From CAYHPY01 sp964358485 (GTDB lineage Bacteria; Elusimicrobiota; Elusimicrobia; UBA1565; UBA9628): 54,842 nucleotides of DNA. This document shows, piece by piece, positions 35,790 through 45,025 of this stretch; the first letter of the stretch is position 1, and each line of letters starts with the position of its first letter. The DNA lies in NCBI GenBank assembly GCA_964358485.1, contig CAYHPY010000016.1, positions 1 to 54,842 of the forward strand, in the 5' to 3' direction. Position numbers and translations under genes: made by a program. The notes under the pieces were generated by a model, which saw only the letters and a list, made by a program, of their open reading frames with translations, was not told where the DNA came from and searched no databases.

Positions 35790-37889
35790 ATGAAACTTTC
35801 CCCCATTTTCCTGTCCCTGTTCTTATCCATTCCCTCTTACGGCGCCGAGTTATGGCCCGAGCTTTCCACCCCGCCCAAGGGGCTCGGGGGCGGCGAAAAC
35901 GACGCGGCCGTCATCGTCGGGGCCGAGGATTACGTCTTCGTCGAGGACATTCCCGGGGCGCGCCGCAACGCCGAGGATTGGCACGCCTATCTGACCGACA
36001 CCCTCGGGGTGCCGGCCGAACGCGTGGCGCTGCTTCGGGACCAGGAGGCGACGGTCGAGGAATTGCGCGCGGCCGCCGCGTCCAAGGCGGCGGAGGTCGG
36101 GCCCGGGGGCACCCTCTGGTTCGTCTTCATCGGACACGGGGCCCCCTCCAAGGACGGCAAGGACGGCCTTTTGGTCGGCTCCGACGCACGACAAAGCCCC
36201 AATAGCCTTTACGCCCGAAGCCTGCCCCGGGCCGAACTGCTTTCCATCCTCTCGAAAGGCAAACACGCCCGGGCCGTCGTCGTGGTGGACGCCTGCTTCA
36301 GCGGAAAATCCCCGGCCGGGGACCCCCTCGTCAAAGGGCTCCAGCCCCTGCGCCTGGTGGGTCTGCCGGTCGCGGCGGACCCCCGGGTGGTCCTGATGAC
36401 GGCCGCCAAGGCCGACCAATTCGCCGGACCTTTGCCGAAATCCTCCCGCATGCGCCCCGCCTTCAGCTTCCTGACCTTGGGAGCCCTGCGCGGCTGGGCG
36501 GCGGACGCGTCCGGAAAGGTCACCGCCGGCGCCGTGGTCGCCTTCGCGGACAAGGCTCTCAAGATCGCGCGGGACCGGACCCAAACCCCGGAACTAACCG
36601 CGGGTGCGGCCGACGCCGTGTTGGGCGCCGGCAAGGAGAAGGGACCGGACCTGGCCCGCATCGACCGGGAAGGATCCGAGGGCGGACAACTTTTTCAGAT
36701 TTCGGCGCTGTCCGCCGTCCCGGCCGTGGTCGCCCCCAAGGCTCTCTCCGGAGCGGGGGCGGGACTCGACTTCGGGAGCGTCAACGTGGACGCCCTGGAA
36801 AAATACAGCATGGTCCTCAAGACCGACAAAAGCGACAAGGCCCCCGAGGACAAGGCCCGGGCTTGGCGGGAACTCGGCGCCCAGCTCCCGGACTACGCCG
36901 ACATGTCGGCCAAACGCGCCGCGGAGTGGGACCGCTTCGCCGAACAAAGCCGCCAGGCCGAAGAGGCCCGACTCAAGCGCCTGGACGCCCGGGATCTGGA
37001 CTGGGGCAAGCTCTCGCGCCTGCTGGCCCTGGACACCGACGTGGTGTCCCAAGCCAACAAACGCCGCTGGGCGGAGCAGTTCGCCGCCGCCTACCTGGAA
37101 TCCCCGGGAATGGACCCGGAAATGGCCAAGGAACTCGCCTCCCACGTTTCGGCGGGCCCTCTGCGCGCCTCCTTGGAGAAGGCCGCCCAGGCGACCGCCG
37201 CGACGCCCCCCCGGGCGAGAACCGGCGCCACCGGCATCGACTGGGTGACGATCCCCGGCGGGACTTTCATGATGGGAGACTACAACCCGAAGCAGATCAC
37301 GATCCGAACTTTCCAAATGGCCCGGACCGAGGTCACCCGGAGGCAGTACAAGGCCTGCGTGGACGCGGGCGCGTGCACGGCGCCCACCTGCCAATGGCCG
37401 CCGGATCCGGCGCACGAATTGTATCCGGCGGTCTGCGTCGACTGGAACCAAGCCCGGGAATACTCCAAATGGGTCGGGGGACGCCTGCCGAGCGATTCCG
37501 AATGGGAATTCGCGGCCAAAAGCGGGGGCCTCAAACGAAACTATCCATGGGGCGACGAGGAAGCCACCTGCGACTACGCCATCATCGAGAACGCCTGCGC
37601 GGGAAGCAATATGACCGCGGTCTGCTCCCGGCCCAAGGGAAATTCCGCCCAAGGCCTCTGCGATCTGGGCGGAAACGTCTGGGAGTGGGTGCTCGACTGG
37701 TATCATTCCGATCTCAGCGGCATCCCCACCGACGGCAGTCCCTGGGAGAATCCTCCGGGCGATAAACGCATCATCCGGGGCGGCTCCTACATCCACGGCG
37801 CCTCCAACGCCCGCACCACCTACCGAATGTACGACCACTCCGGAGTCGGCGCGTACCTGGGCTTTCGCCCCATCCGCCCCGCCCGATGA
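35790..37889 (+). CDS. Secreted caspase-like (C14) protease fused to an FGE-sulfatase-type domain
   Basis: 699 residues. Signal peptide 1-19. The caspase-like domain (about 35-270) has the His/Cys dyad: H116 in FIGHG and C169 in VVDACFSG. A helical, charged linker (about 330-470) leads to a C-terminal FGE-sulfatase/SUMF1-like domain (488-695): IPGGTFMMG, GGRLPSDSEWEFA, GNVWEWV, RGGSY and GFRPI. The cysteine pair that true formylglycine-generating enzymes carry after RGGS is absent (HGASNARTTYR), so this domain is probably a binding module. It is flanked by the 73-nt hairpin and by a copy of its 14-nt end motif. I infer an exported, regulated protease; the target is unknown. Confidence 0.88.
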   Translation: MKLSPIFLSLFLSIPSYGAELWPELSTPPKGLGGGENDAAVIVGAEDYVFVEDIPGARRNAEDWHAYLTDTLGVPAERVALLRDQEATVEELRAAAASKAAEVGPGGTLWFVFIGHGAPSKDGKDGLLVGSDARQSPNSLYARSLPRAELLSILSKGKHARAVVVVDACFSGKSPAGDPLVKGLQPLRLVGLPVAADPRVVLMTAAKADQFAGPLPKSSRMRPAFSFLTLGALRGWAADASGKVTAGAVVAFADKALKIARDRTQTPELTAGAADAVLGAGKEKGPDLARIDREGSEGGQLFQISALSAVPAVVAPKALSGAGAGLDFGSVNVDALEKYSMVLKTDKSDKAPEDKARAWRELGAQLPDYADMSAKRAAEWDRFAEQSRQAEEARLKRLDARDLDWGKLSRLLALDTDVVSQANKRRWAEQFAAAYLESPGMDPEMAKELASHVSAGPLRASLEKAAQATAATPPRARTGATGIDWVTIPGGTFMMGDYNPKQITIRTFQMARTEVTRRQYKACVDAGACTAPTCQWPPDPAHELYPAVCVDWNQAREYSKWVGGRLPSDSEWEFAAKSGGLKRNYPWGDEEATCDYAIIENACAGSNMTAVCSRPKGNSAQGLCDLGGNVWEWVLDWYHSDLSGIPTDGSPWENPPGDKRIIRGGSYIHGASNARTTYRMYDHSGVGAYLGFRPIRPAR

Positions 37890-37896
37890 GATGAGG

Positions 37897-37910
37897 GGAT
37901 ACCTGGCACC
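37897..37910. repeat. Second copy of GGATACCTGGCACC motif
   Basis: Identical over 14 nt to the right arm end of the 73-nt element (35724-35737), same orientation, 8 nt after the caspase stop codon. The two copies bracket the caspase gene. Confidence 0.7.
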
Positions 37911-37914
37911 GAAC

Positions 37915-40125
37915 CTATTGGCGGGAGGCTTCCAGTTTTTCGATGGAGCGGAGCATCATCAGGGGAATGTTCGAGGCCGCCCCCGCGGCCGGTCCGAGCT
38001 CGCTCCTTAGGGCGTAGACCGCAAGCCAGCGGGGAAAAGGAGGCCGGTCGTCGCGCTCCTCGTAAAGCCGCTCCAATCCCCGCTCCCAGAACTCCGCGAA
38101 CAGAGGCCCGCGGATGTCCTCTCGGGGAAAGACCGCGTCATACTCCCGCCGGGACGCCATCTCCCAGGCGTTCAGGAAAACATGGGTCACGCCCCGCTCC
38201 CGGAGGCGTCCCAACAGCTCGGCCGCGCCCCTTGAGGCCCGAAGATCCCCCCAAAAAGGATTTCGGTCGAAAACGGTCGAAGCGATGAAATCGCGCTCGC
38301 AGTAGTAACCGCGCGCCTCCCCCAAAAATAGAATCCTCGCCCCGGGCGGCGTCTCCCGATTGATGAGCTCCATGGCCCCATAATAAGGATGGGCGTATGT
38401 CACCCGGTCTCCCTTTAAATAGGCGGCGCGGTCCGGAGCGCGAAGGAAATCCCAGAGGCCGATCGCCCGCCCTTGGAAATACGCGCTCTCAAGCCCATAG
38501 GCGCAAAACGCGAGCGCTGCCACCCACCCCGCCCGACGCGCCCACGCCGGCATCAGTCCCCGGTTCACGGCCGTCGCTCCCGCCAAGGAAACCAGGCCCA
38601 GGGCGGGGATGAAATACCGGAACAGCCGGCTCGACAGCGCCCAGGCCCCATAGCCGCCGGCCGCCGACCACGCCAAAAGCTCCAGCGGGAAGGCCGCCCA
38701 TCGGAAGGCCAAGATCCAGGGAGCCAGGATCAAATACGCCGGCCCCGGCCAATCGCCCATCGGCCAATCCCCCAGGGAAGTGGCCCACGGTTGAAGGAGA
38801 AGTTCCTTGAGCCCGGCCCAGGTGGCCAAGGTTCCCAATCCCCGGGACGCGTCGGTCAGGAATCGGTCCCAATGCGCCGGGGACGCCGAACCCAGCGCCT
38901 GATGAAAAAACGGGTAAAGCGGGTTGCCGTAGAAGAACGCGTTCTTGAGCGGCCAAGGCAGGACCGCCAAACCCGCGGCTGCAGCCATCGCCCCCGACCA
39001 CAGGAGCGGCGCCCCTCGCCTTCGACCCACGGCCGCGTGAACGGCGACGAGGATCGCGCCCACCGGAAATACGTTGTACTTGGTTCCCATGGCCGCCCCG
39101 GCCAGAACCCCGGCCAACACCGACCACCGAAGGCCCGGGCCCGCGGCATTCTCCAAGCTCCGGCTCATGGCCAGAAATGCCCCCATAACCAGAAAGCTCG
39201 CCCCCAAATCCACCCCGGCGTGCCAGCCGGCATAGATCACCGAGGGGCACAGGTAATAAAGGAGGCAGGCCAGGATCGCGGTCGACCGGCTCTGGTAGCG
39301 CGCCGCCCAGCACCCCACGGCCCCCAAGGCCGCCAATCCCAACGACCAATGGATCAGGCAGGCCAAGGTTTCCCCCGAAACGGCCAAGGCCAAGCCGTAC
39401 AGCATCTGAATGCCCATGGGCACCCCCGAGTAAATGTTGTGCGGGGTCGGCTCCACGCCCCCCCGGAGAAGATAAAGCTTCGGGAGGGCGAGATGGTAGA
39501 CCAGCGAGTCGTAAAATATTTCCGGGGTCAGCGCGGCGAAAAGGCCCAAGATTACGGTGGAACACAGGATCGCGCAAGCGATCATGTGTTCCGCCGTCCA
39601 CTTCTCCCGTTCCGTCGTTATCTTTTGTTCCGTTGAAATCTGTTGTTCCGTTGCTTTTCTTTTTTCATAAACCCAAAACCCAACCCCCGCCGCCCCCCCG
39701 GCGTAAAACCCCCACCTCAACAATTCCGTATTCCAAAACCCCGCCAAACCCAACCCCAACATCCCGGTCGAAACCGCCCAAACTCCCAATCCCCCGGCGT
39801 AAACCAGCCCGTCTCCCCCCGCCGCCGCCTCGGGGGCCAGCCGCCGCAGAATCAACCGCCCCACCGCGCTTACACCCGCCCAAAACAGGAGCAGGCGCCC
39901 CAAATCCGGGACCGCCGACCTCAATACCGGCGCGGCCTCCCCGACCAAGCGGATGAACTCGGCCCACATCCAGGGGTGGAGCTTGACGCCCCGCCCGATG
40001 AATTTAGCGCCCACCCAAACCGACCAGGCCAGCGCCGCCCAATGCAGGGGCCAGGCGGGAAAACGAGGAGGCAGGCCTGCCTCCTCTTCGACGGGGCGGG
40101 AGTCTTTCGCTTTTTTCCGGCTCAC
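37915..40125 (-). CDS. Polytopic membrane glycosyltransferase (GT-C/PMT-like)
   Basis: 736 residues from the GTG at 40125, which overlaps the malQ stop (GTGA); upstream in-frame codons lie inside malQ. Many Leu/Ala/Trp-rich membrane helices run between about 30 and 560, then a soluble C-terminal region (GARILFLGEARGYYCERDF). FYDSLVYHLALPKLYLL contains the Asp expected in the first external loop of GT-C fold enzymes of the PMT/ArnT group, which use polyprenyl-phosphate sugars. A Glu/Thr-rich loop (EKRKATEQQISTEQK) lies between helices. The acceptor is unknown; an envelope or glycoprotein role is likely. It is the last gene of a six-gene operon. Confidence 0.8.
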   Translation of the reverse strand: MSRKKAKDSRPVEEEAGLPPRFPAWPLHWAALAWSVWVGAKFIGRGVKLHPWMWAEFIRLVGEAAPVLRSAVPDLGRLLLFWAGVSAVGRLILRRLAPEAAAGGDGLVYAGGLGVWAVSTGMLGLGLAGFWNTELLRWGFYAGGAAGVGFWVYEKRKATEQQISTEQKITTEREKWTAEHMIACAILCSTVILGLFAALTPEIFYDSLVYHLALPKLYLLRGGVEPTPHNIYSGVPMGIQMLYGLALAVSGETLACLIHWSLGLAALGAVGCWAARYQSRSTAILACLLYYLCPSVIYAGWHAGVDLGASFLVMGAFLAMSRSLENAAGPGLRWSVLAGVLAGAAMGTKYNVFPVGAILVAVHAAVGRRRGAPLLWSGAMAAAAGLAVLPWPLKNAFFYGNPLYPFFHQALGSASPAHWDRFLTDASRGLGTLATWAGLKELLLQPWATSLGDWPMGDWPGPAYLILAPWILAFRWAAFPLELLAWSAAGGYGAWALSSRLFRYFIPALGLVSLAGATAVNRGLMPAWARRAGWVAALAFCAYGLESAYFQGRAIGLWDFLRAPDRAAYLKGDRVTYAHPYYGAMELINRETPPGARILFLGEARGYYCERDFIASTVFDRNPFWGDLRASRGAAELLGRLRERGVTHVFLNAWEMASRREYDAVFPREDIRGPLFAEFWERGLERLYEERDDRPPFPRWLAVYALRSELGPAAGAASNIPLMMLRSIEKLEASRQ

Positions 40126-41612
40126 GACGAGCGGCCGGTCTCGACGGCCAGGCCATTTAGCCGGGCCGCGATCTCGGGGGTCAGGGCGTCGGAGGCCAGG
40201 CGCCAATCCCAATTGCCCATGGCCGTGGCGGGAACGTTCATCCTGGCTTCGGACCCCAGACCCAGCAGGTCCTGTACGGGAATCACCGCCAAGGCCGCGG
40301 GCGAATGCATGGCGACGTCGATGAGGTCCCAATGAATCTCGCGGCCGTCGGTCCCCAACTCCCAGAGCACCCTGGCGGGGGCCGGATGCTTTTCAAACCA
40401 GCCCGCGGTCGTGTCGTTGTCGTGGGTCCCGGTGTAGACCACGGTCTTCTCGGCGGGAGCCTCGACCCCAAGGGGCTCGGCCGGAGGATAGGTGAATTGA
40501 AGCACCCGCATTCCGGGAAAGCCGAAGCGGTCCCGAAGGGCCGCCACCCCGGACGTCACGACCCCCAGGTCCTCGGCCACGAATTGCGCCTGAGGCACGG
40601 CCTTGAGCACGGTTTCGAAAAAGTCCGCTCCCGGTCCCGGGAGCCATTCGCCCTTGACGGCCGTGGTCTCCCCGGCCGGGATCGCCCAGTAGTTATGGAA
40701 ACCGATGAAATGGTCCAGCCGGACCGCGTCGAAGAGTCCGAAGATCCGTTTGAGCCGGGCCACCCACCAGGCGTAACCGCCTTCCCTCATCCGCGCCCAA
40801 CGATAAAGCGGATTGCCCCACAACTGGCCGGTCTTGCTGAAGTAATCGGGCGGCACGCCGGCCACGGCCAGGCGCTCCCCATCGGGTCCAAGCTGGAAAT
40901 CGTCCCGGTTGGCCCAGACGTCGGCGCTGTCGTGGGCCACGTAGAGCGGAATGTCCCCCATCAGGCCCACCCCCGCCGCGCCCGCCCGGGATTTCAATAA
41001 ATCCCATTGACGCTGGAAGCAAAACTGCGCGAAGATCTCCCGGGCGAGCTCCTCGGCGGCCGCGGCGCGGACCCGGGCCAGGGCCTCCGGCCGTCGGTCC
41101 CGTAGCTCCGGGTCCCAGCGCGTCCACACCTTCTTGGCGCGCCGTCGAATGACCGTGAACAGCGCGAAATCTTCGAGCCATGCCCGGTTCTCATCCTCAA
41201 ACGCCTCAAACGCGGTCCGGGATTCGGGGCCCGCTCTTTCAAGAAAGCCACGATGGGCCTTTCCCAGGGCCTTCTCCTTGTGACGGCGCGCGGCCGCGTA
41301 CGCCACGCGATCCCGCGAAAAGCCGCGGGCCAGGACGGCCTCGCTTGCCTCCAGCCAACCCTCGGCCGTCAAATCCTCGAGGCTCACCAGCAGGGGGCTT
41401 CCGGCGAAGGCCGAAGGGGAACTATAGGGAGAATTGCCCGCCCCCGGTACCACGACGGGAAGCATCTGCCACCAACTCTGGCCGGCGGAGGAGAGAAAGG
41501 ACAGGAATTCCAGGGCTCCCGCGCCCAGGTCCCCGATTCCCCCCGGTCCCGGCAGGGAGGTCGGATGAAGAAGGAGGCCGCTCGACCTCCGGCTCAGGGA
41601 GGGGGCCAGCAT
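40122..41612 (-). CDS. malQ: 4-alpha-glucanotransferase (amylomaltase, GH77)
   Basis: 496 residues, the normal length for GH77. The N-terminal RSSGLLLHPTSLPGPGGIGD and WWQMLPV are characteristic. Catalytic region motifs are VRLDHFIGF (nucleophile Asp), FVAEDLG (acid/base Glu) and YTGTHDNDTTAGW. It transfers alpha-1,4-glucan chains in glycogen or maltodextrin metabolism in the cytoplasm. It starts 1 nt after the stop of the small zinc-ribbon gene and has no Shine-Dalgarno, so translation is coupled. No other glycogen gene is in the window. Confidence 0.95.
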   Translation of the reverse strand: MLAPSLSRRSSGLLLHPTSLPGPGGIGDLGAGALEFLSFLSSAGQSWWQMLPVVVPGAGNSPYSSPSAFAGSPLLVSLEDLTAEGWLEASEAVLARGFSRDRVAYAAARRHKEKALGKAHRGFLERAGPESRTAFEAFEDENRAWLEDFALFTVIRRRAKKVWTRWDPELRDRRPEALARVRAAAAEELAREIFAQFCFQRQWDLLKSRAGAAGVGLMGDIPLYVAHDSADVWANRDDFQLGPDGERLAVAGVPPDYFSKTGQLWGNPLYRWARMREGGYAWWVARLKRIFGLFDAVRLDHFIGFHNYWAIPAGETTAVKGEWLPGPGADFFETVLKAVPQAQFVAEDLGVVTSGVAALRDRFGFPGMRVLQFTYPPAEPLGVEAPAEKTVVYTGTHDNDTTAGWFEKHPAPARVLWELGTDGREIHWDLIDVAMHSPAALAVIPVQDLLGLGSEARMNVPATAMGNWDWRLASDALTPEIAARLNGLAVETGRSS

Positions 41613-41613
41613 G

Positions 41614-41949
41614 TCAAACCGGCAGAGCCATGAACGCCTTGAATTGCTGGTACATCTGCATGGTGGAGCGCACCAGGTAAAAAGTGAAACCCAGGATCAA
41701 GCCCGTCCAAAGCCACCGTCCCCGGGTCTCAAGCCGCGGCGTCACCCAAACCAGCCTCAGGGAGAACGGCCCCAGGGCCACCAAGGTCAGAATTCCGATC
41801 CACAAGGGCTCGTAATACCAGGGCAGATGCGCCCCTTGGCCGGAGCCGCACCAGCGGCAGTAATGATCCGGCGAGTCGATCGGCCTGACGCATTTCCAGC
41901 AAGCGGGGCCGGGGGTTTGCGCCTGGGGACCGCCCGGCTCGCCGCTCAA
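41614..41949 (-). CDS. Small zinc-ribbon protein with two membrane helices
   Basis: 111 residues. CWKC and CRWCG near residues 20-40 form a zinc ribbon; two hydrophobic helices follow (PLWIGILTLVALGPFSL and WLWTGLILGFTFYL). It starts with TTG (41949), sharing TTGA with the stop of the preceding CPXCG gene; no ATG is available after that stop in a sensible place. Function unknown; a membrane-bound cytoplasmic zinc ribbon next to a second Zn protein suggests a shared assembly. Confidence 0.7.
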   Translation of the reverse strand: MSGEPGGPQAQTPGPACWKCVRPIDSPDHYCRWCGSGQGAHLPWYYEPLWIGILTLVALGPFSLRLVWVTPRLETRGRWLWTGLILGFTFYLVRSTMQMYQQFKAFMALPV

Positions 41950-42308
41950 GACCGGAACGCGCTGACCTGGATCTCGTCGTCCTCGACCGTCACGTGGACC
42001 GAGATCGGACGGCAGCAGACATGGCAGTCCTCCGTCATGGTCTGCCCGTCCTCCTCCGAGGTCACGTGAATCTCGAACACCTCGCCGCAGTAAGGGCACT
42101 GAAGCGAGACCGTGGACTCGATGTGCGTCTTCTCGGGCTGGGCGGTCATCTCCTGAAGGACCGACTCGAGCTTTTTATGCGTCGCCGAATCCTCCGCGGA
42201 GGAGTCATCGGCCTCCTTCTTGCCCTTGCGGGGGCCCTTTTGCGCCTTGGCGGTGCCCGCCTTGGCGTCCGTCTTCTTCGATTTGGACTTTGGCGCCACG
42301 GGAATCAT
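41946..42308 (-). CDS. CPXCG-motif cysteine-rich zinc-binding protein
   Basis: 120 residues. A Lys/Ala-rich disordered start (residues 5-45) precedes the CPXCG domain: LQCPYCGEVFEIHV, then DCHVCCRPI and the acidic VTVEDDEIQV. Members of this family are small, function unknown. Usual members are about 60-70 residues, so the N-terminal extension is unusual. The ATG at 42308 overlaps the end of the glyoxylate fusion gene (ATGA). Confidence 0.8.
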   Translation of the reverse strand: MIPVAPKSKSKKTDAKAGTAKAQKGPRKGKKEADDSSAEDSATHKKLESVLQEMTAQPEKTHIESTVSLQCPYCGEVFEIHVTSEEDGQTMTEDCHVCCRPISVHVTVEDDEIQVSAFRS

Positions 42309-45025
42309 GCCCCCTTGCTGATTTTTTCCAGCGTCAACCATCGGTTGGTCCCGGCGAACTTCTGGTGCATCCGGGTGCGCGGCTCCCCGTTGGGAGCCTG
42401 AATCTCGGCCAACTGAAGATCGGCCAAGGCCTCCAAGCCCTTCTCCCGGAAGGACTTCAAGGTCCCCTCCAAAGCCATCCCGACGGTGCGGAAGGCCAGG
42501 AGGGTGGAGAACTGCAGGACGTAGCCAAGCTGCCCGAGTTCCGCGTTGGTCATGAGGTTGCCTTCTTTCTTGGCCTTGCCCCAATGCAGGGAAGGGCTCA
42601 GGTTAAAGCCCAGCATCTGGTCGGGGTAGTACTTGTGGACGCCCTCGGCGAAGGCGCGGGGGTTGTCGAGCTTGGTGTCGTTGAACTCGGCCCAGATGAC
42701 GTCGACGCCCAGGGACGCGGCCTCCAGGGCCCGGTCCACGGAGTGCTCCACGCTTCCGCTGCGCCCGCCCGGCACCGAGCCGTCCACGGCGTCGGTGCGG
42801 GCGATGATCACCAGCGGAACCTTGGTCGCCTGGGCCGCGGCCTTGACCGCGATGAGCTTTTCGATCCACTTATTGGTGGGAACCAGGACCTTGTCGCGCT
42901 TGACCCCGTGGTGGGCGATGATGTGCCCGCAGGTCCGCTCGGCCGGGTCCTGGTCCTCCAGGTGCACGCCCGCCGCGCCCGCCCGGATGAGCTCCCGGGT
43001 CAAAGTGAAAGTTTGGGTGGGGCCGCCGAAGCCGGCCTCGATGTCGGCGAAGATCGGCGGCGCGGAAAGAACCTGGCCGTTGTTGTCGTAGAAGTGGCGG
43101 TCCCGGGTGCCCTCGATGCCGCGAATGAGCTCCCGGACCAGCTCCACCATCATGTGCGACGGGTAGATCCCGATGTCGGGGAACATGTTGTGCGCCACGG
43201 CCAACTGCCAGCCGCTGGCGTAGACGGCGTCGTAGCCCAGGTCCGTCAGCAGGGAGGCGGTCATCGCGTCGTAGGCGCCCGCGGTGTGCAGGAAGGATTT
43301 CTCGGGGGCCACCATGCGCTTCTCGAAGCGCCCCCGGAGCAGGGCCCGGAGCTTGTCGGAGGGATGCACGCCCTCGTGCGGGGCGTACATCTTGGCCACC
43401 TCGTCGGCGGGATAGGTCCAGGTCTTGACTCCCGTGGGGAGGGAAACGGTCGGCTTGGCGATGTCCTTGATCATCTGTAGGCTCCAGGTGGCTGCTTTTT
43501 TGTACTTCTCCGCCGTTTCGGCGAAGCCCGGCTCGTTCTTGTGGCCGGCCAAAATCTTCTCGAGTTCGGAGGCGAACCAGTCCTCAACGACGCTCTCCGT
43601 GATCTTCGTCCTCTCCGCGGTGGTCACGCCGTGCATGATCCGCTGGGCCAGCATGTTCCGGTAGATCCGGTCGGTGGCCAAATCTTCCATGAAATTGCCG
43701 ATCAGGGAGCCGTCGGCGGCGTAGCCCTTGATCATGCGCGCGCCCAGGCCCGAGAGCACCCCATGGCGGTACTCGATGCAGGTGCGGATCGCGTCCTTGG
43801 TCCCCGCGTCGGTCACCTTGCCGATTCCCGCCGGAGACGGCGTCAGGTCCGGCCGCTTCGGGGCGCCGGGGTGGGTCTTCGAAAGCTGATTGGGCGGCGG
43901 AAACTGGGAGATGGCCCCCTCGTGCTGGTCCGGGTGCCCGGTCCAGGCCCCGTCGAACCCCAGGACGGCCTCGTTTTTCTTGTCCACCCGCAGGCGGGCG
44001 TTGGCGCGCTCGTTAACGGCCGCGTCGGTCCGGTCGGGAAAAAGCGCCGTCATCCCCCCGATGGCCAGGGCGCCCCGCCGATGGCAGACGTCCACGAGCC
44101 GCACCCGGATGTTTTGGAAAAAGGGGATGTCGTGGGGGATGGTGTTGCGGTCCGGAAGGATCCAGCCCGGGTCGGTCAATTTAAAATGAAGGAGGCTGGC
44201 CATATAGTCCCAGCGCCCGAGATTAAGGCCGATAACGTGCCGCCGCGCGGCGAACAGAATCTCCTCGACCTGATAGGCGGCCGGCAGGGACTCGATCAGG
44301 AACATGACCTTGGTGCTCCCCACCGGGATGTCCGCCGTCCGCTCCATGGACGCCAACAGGTCGCTCCACCACGCGGCCTCGGCGGCCGATTCGGTCTTGG
44401 GGATGTAGAAGCAAAGTTTGCGCTGCAAAGGCGGGTCCTTCACGGCCGCCCGGCGCTCCGGGACGGTTTGAAAGAACACCGAGGCGGCGTCGAAGATCGA
44501 ACCGGAGACCGTCTCCCCCTCCAGCGCGTGGATCTCGTCGAGATGAAGCCCGCGAGGCCGATAGAGCATCACCTGCTTGGAGGGTTTTATCTTGGAGGTC
44601 TTTCCCGCGGGGTCGGTGTAGGAGAGGGTTCCGCGGATGGCCTCCACGGTGTTGCGCTGAGCCGCGAGAACATGGTCGAAATCGGTGGTGATGGAATCCT
44701 CGCCGTCGGGCATGCATCCCGGGTCGGCAGTATTGCACATGGCGACCAGGAGCTTCGGATTGTCGGCCGGGCCGGTGATCTGATTGCGCTGGTCCAAGGC
44801 CCACTCCGGGACCGCGACCCGCCAGTCGCCGCGATTGGCGTCCGACTCGGGAAGATAGCCGGGAAGGCGGCCGTGGTGCGCGCGGCGCAGGGAGTCGGCG
44901 CGCTCGGCCAGCAGAATCCGGCGGCGCGGCTCGAAATCCGCGTGCAGGCGGAGGAAAAAATCCATGAACCCGGCGGGAAGCGTCGCCGGGGAGGGGGCGC
45001 TCTTGCGGGCTTTGGGCGCGCTCAT
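42305..45025 (-). CDS. Malate synthase-isocitrate lyase fusion, bifunctional glyoxylate-shunt enzyme
   Basis: 906 residues. Malate synthase A part (1-540): GEDSITTDFDH, LYRPRGLHLDE (153-163), RHVIGLNLGRWDYM (262-275) and MEDLATDR with the expected catalytic Asp at 448. Isocitrate lyase part (545-906): FLHTAGAYDA, ADIEAGFGG, CGH at 699-701, ARTDA and LGFNLSPSLHWGK. It would cut isocitrate to succinate and glyoxylate and condense glyoxylate with acetyl-CoA to malate, possibly channelling glyoxylate. The lyase signature KKCGH reads RTCGH here: the Cys stays but both Lys are replaced, so lyase activity is not certain. Start ATG lies in a TGATG overlap with the OmpA gene. Confidence 0.93.
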   Translation of the reverse strand: MSAPKARKSAPSPATLPAGFMDFFLRLHADFEPRRRILLAERADSLRRAHHGRLPGYLPESDANRGDWRVAVPEWALDQRNQITGPADNPKLLVAMCNTADPGCMPDGEDSITTDFDHVLAAQRNTVEAIRGTLSYTDPAGKTSKIKPSKQVMLYRPRGLHLDEIHALEGETVSGSIFDAASVFFQTVPERRAAVKDPPLQRKLCFYIPKTESAAEAAWWSDLLASMERTADIPVGSTKVMFLIESLPAAYQVEEILFAARRHVIGLNLGRWDYMASLLHFKLTDPGWILPDRNTIPHDIPFFQNIRVRLVDVCHRRGALAIGGMTALFPDRTDAAVNERANARLRVDKKNEAVLGFDGAWTGHPDQHEGAISQFPPPNQLSKTHPGAPKRPDLTPSPAGIGKVTDAGTKDAIRTCIEYRHGVLSGLGARMIKGYAADGSLIGNFMEDLATDRIYRNMLAQRIMHGVTTAERTKITESVVEDWFASELEKILAGHKNEPGFAETAEKYKKAATWSLQMIKDIAKPTVSLPTGVKTWTYPADEVAKMYAPHEGVHPSDKLRALLRGRFEKRMVAPEKSFLHTAGAYDAMTASLLTDLGYDAVYASGWQLAVAHNMFPDIGIYPSHMMVELVRELIRGIEGTRDRHFYDNNGQVLSAPPIFADIEAGFGGPTQTFTLTRELIRAGAAGVHLEDQDPAERTCGHIIAHHGVKRDKVLVPTNKWIEKLIAVKAAAQATKVPLVIIARTDAVDGSVPGGRSGSVEHSVDRALEAASLGVDVIWAEFNDTKLDNPRAFAEGVHKYYPDQMLGFNLSPSLHWGKAKKEGNLMTNAELGQLGYVLQFSTLLAFRTVGMALEGTLKSFREKGLEALADLQLAEIQAPNGEPRTRMHQKFAGTNRWLTLEKISKGA

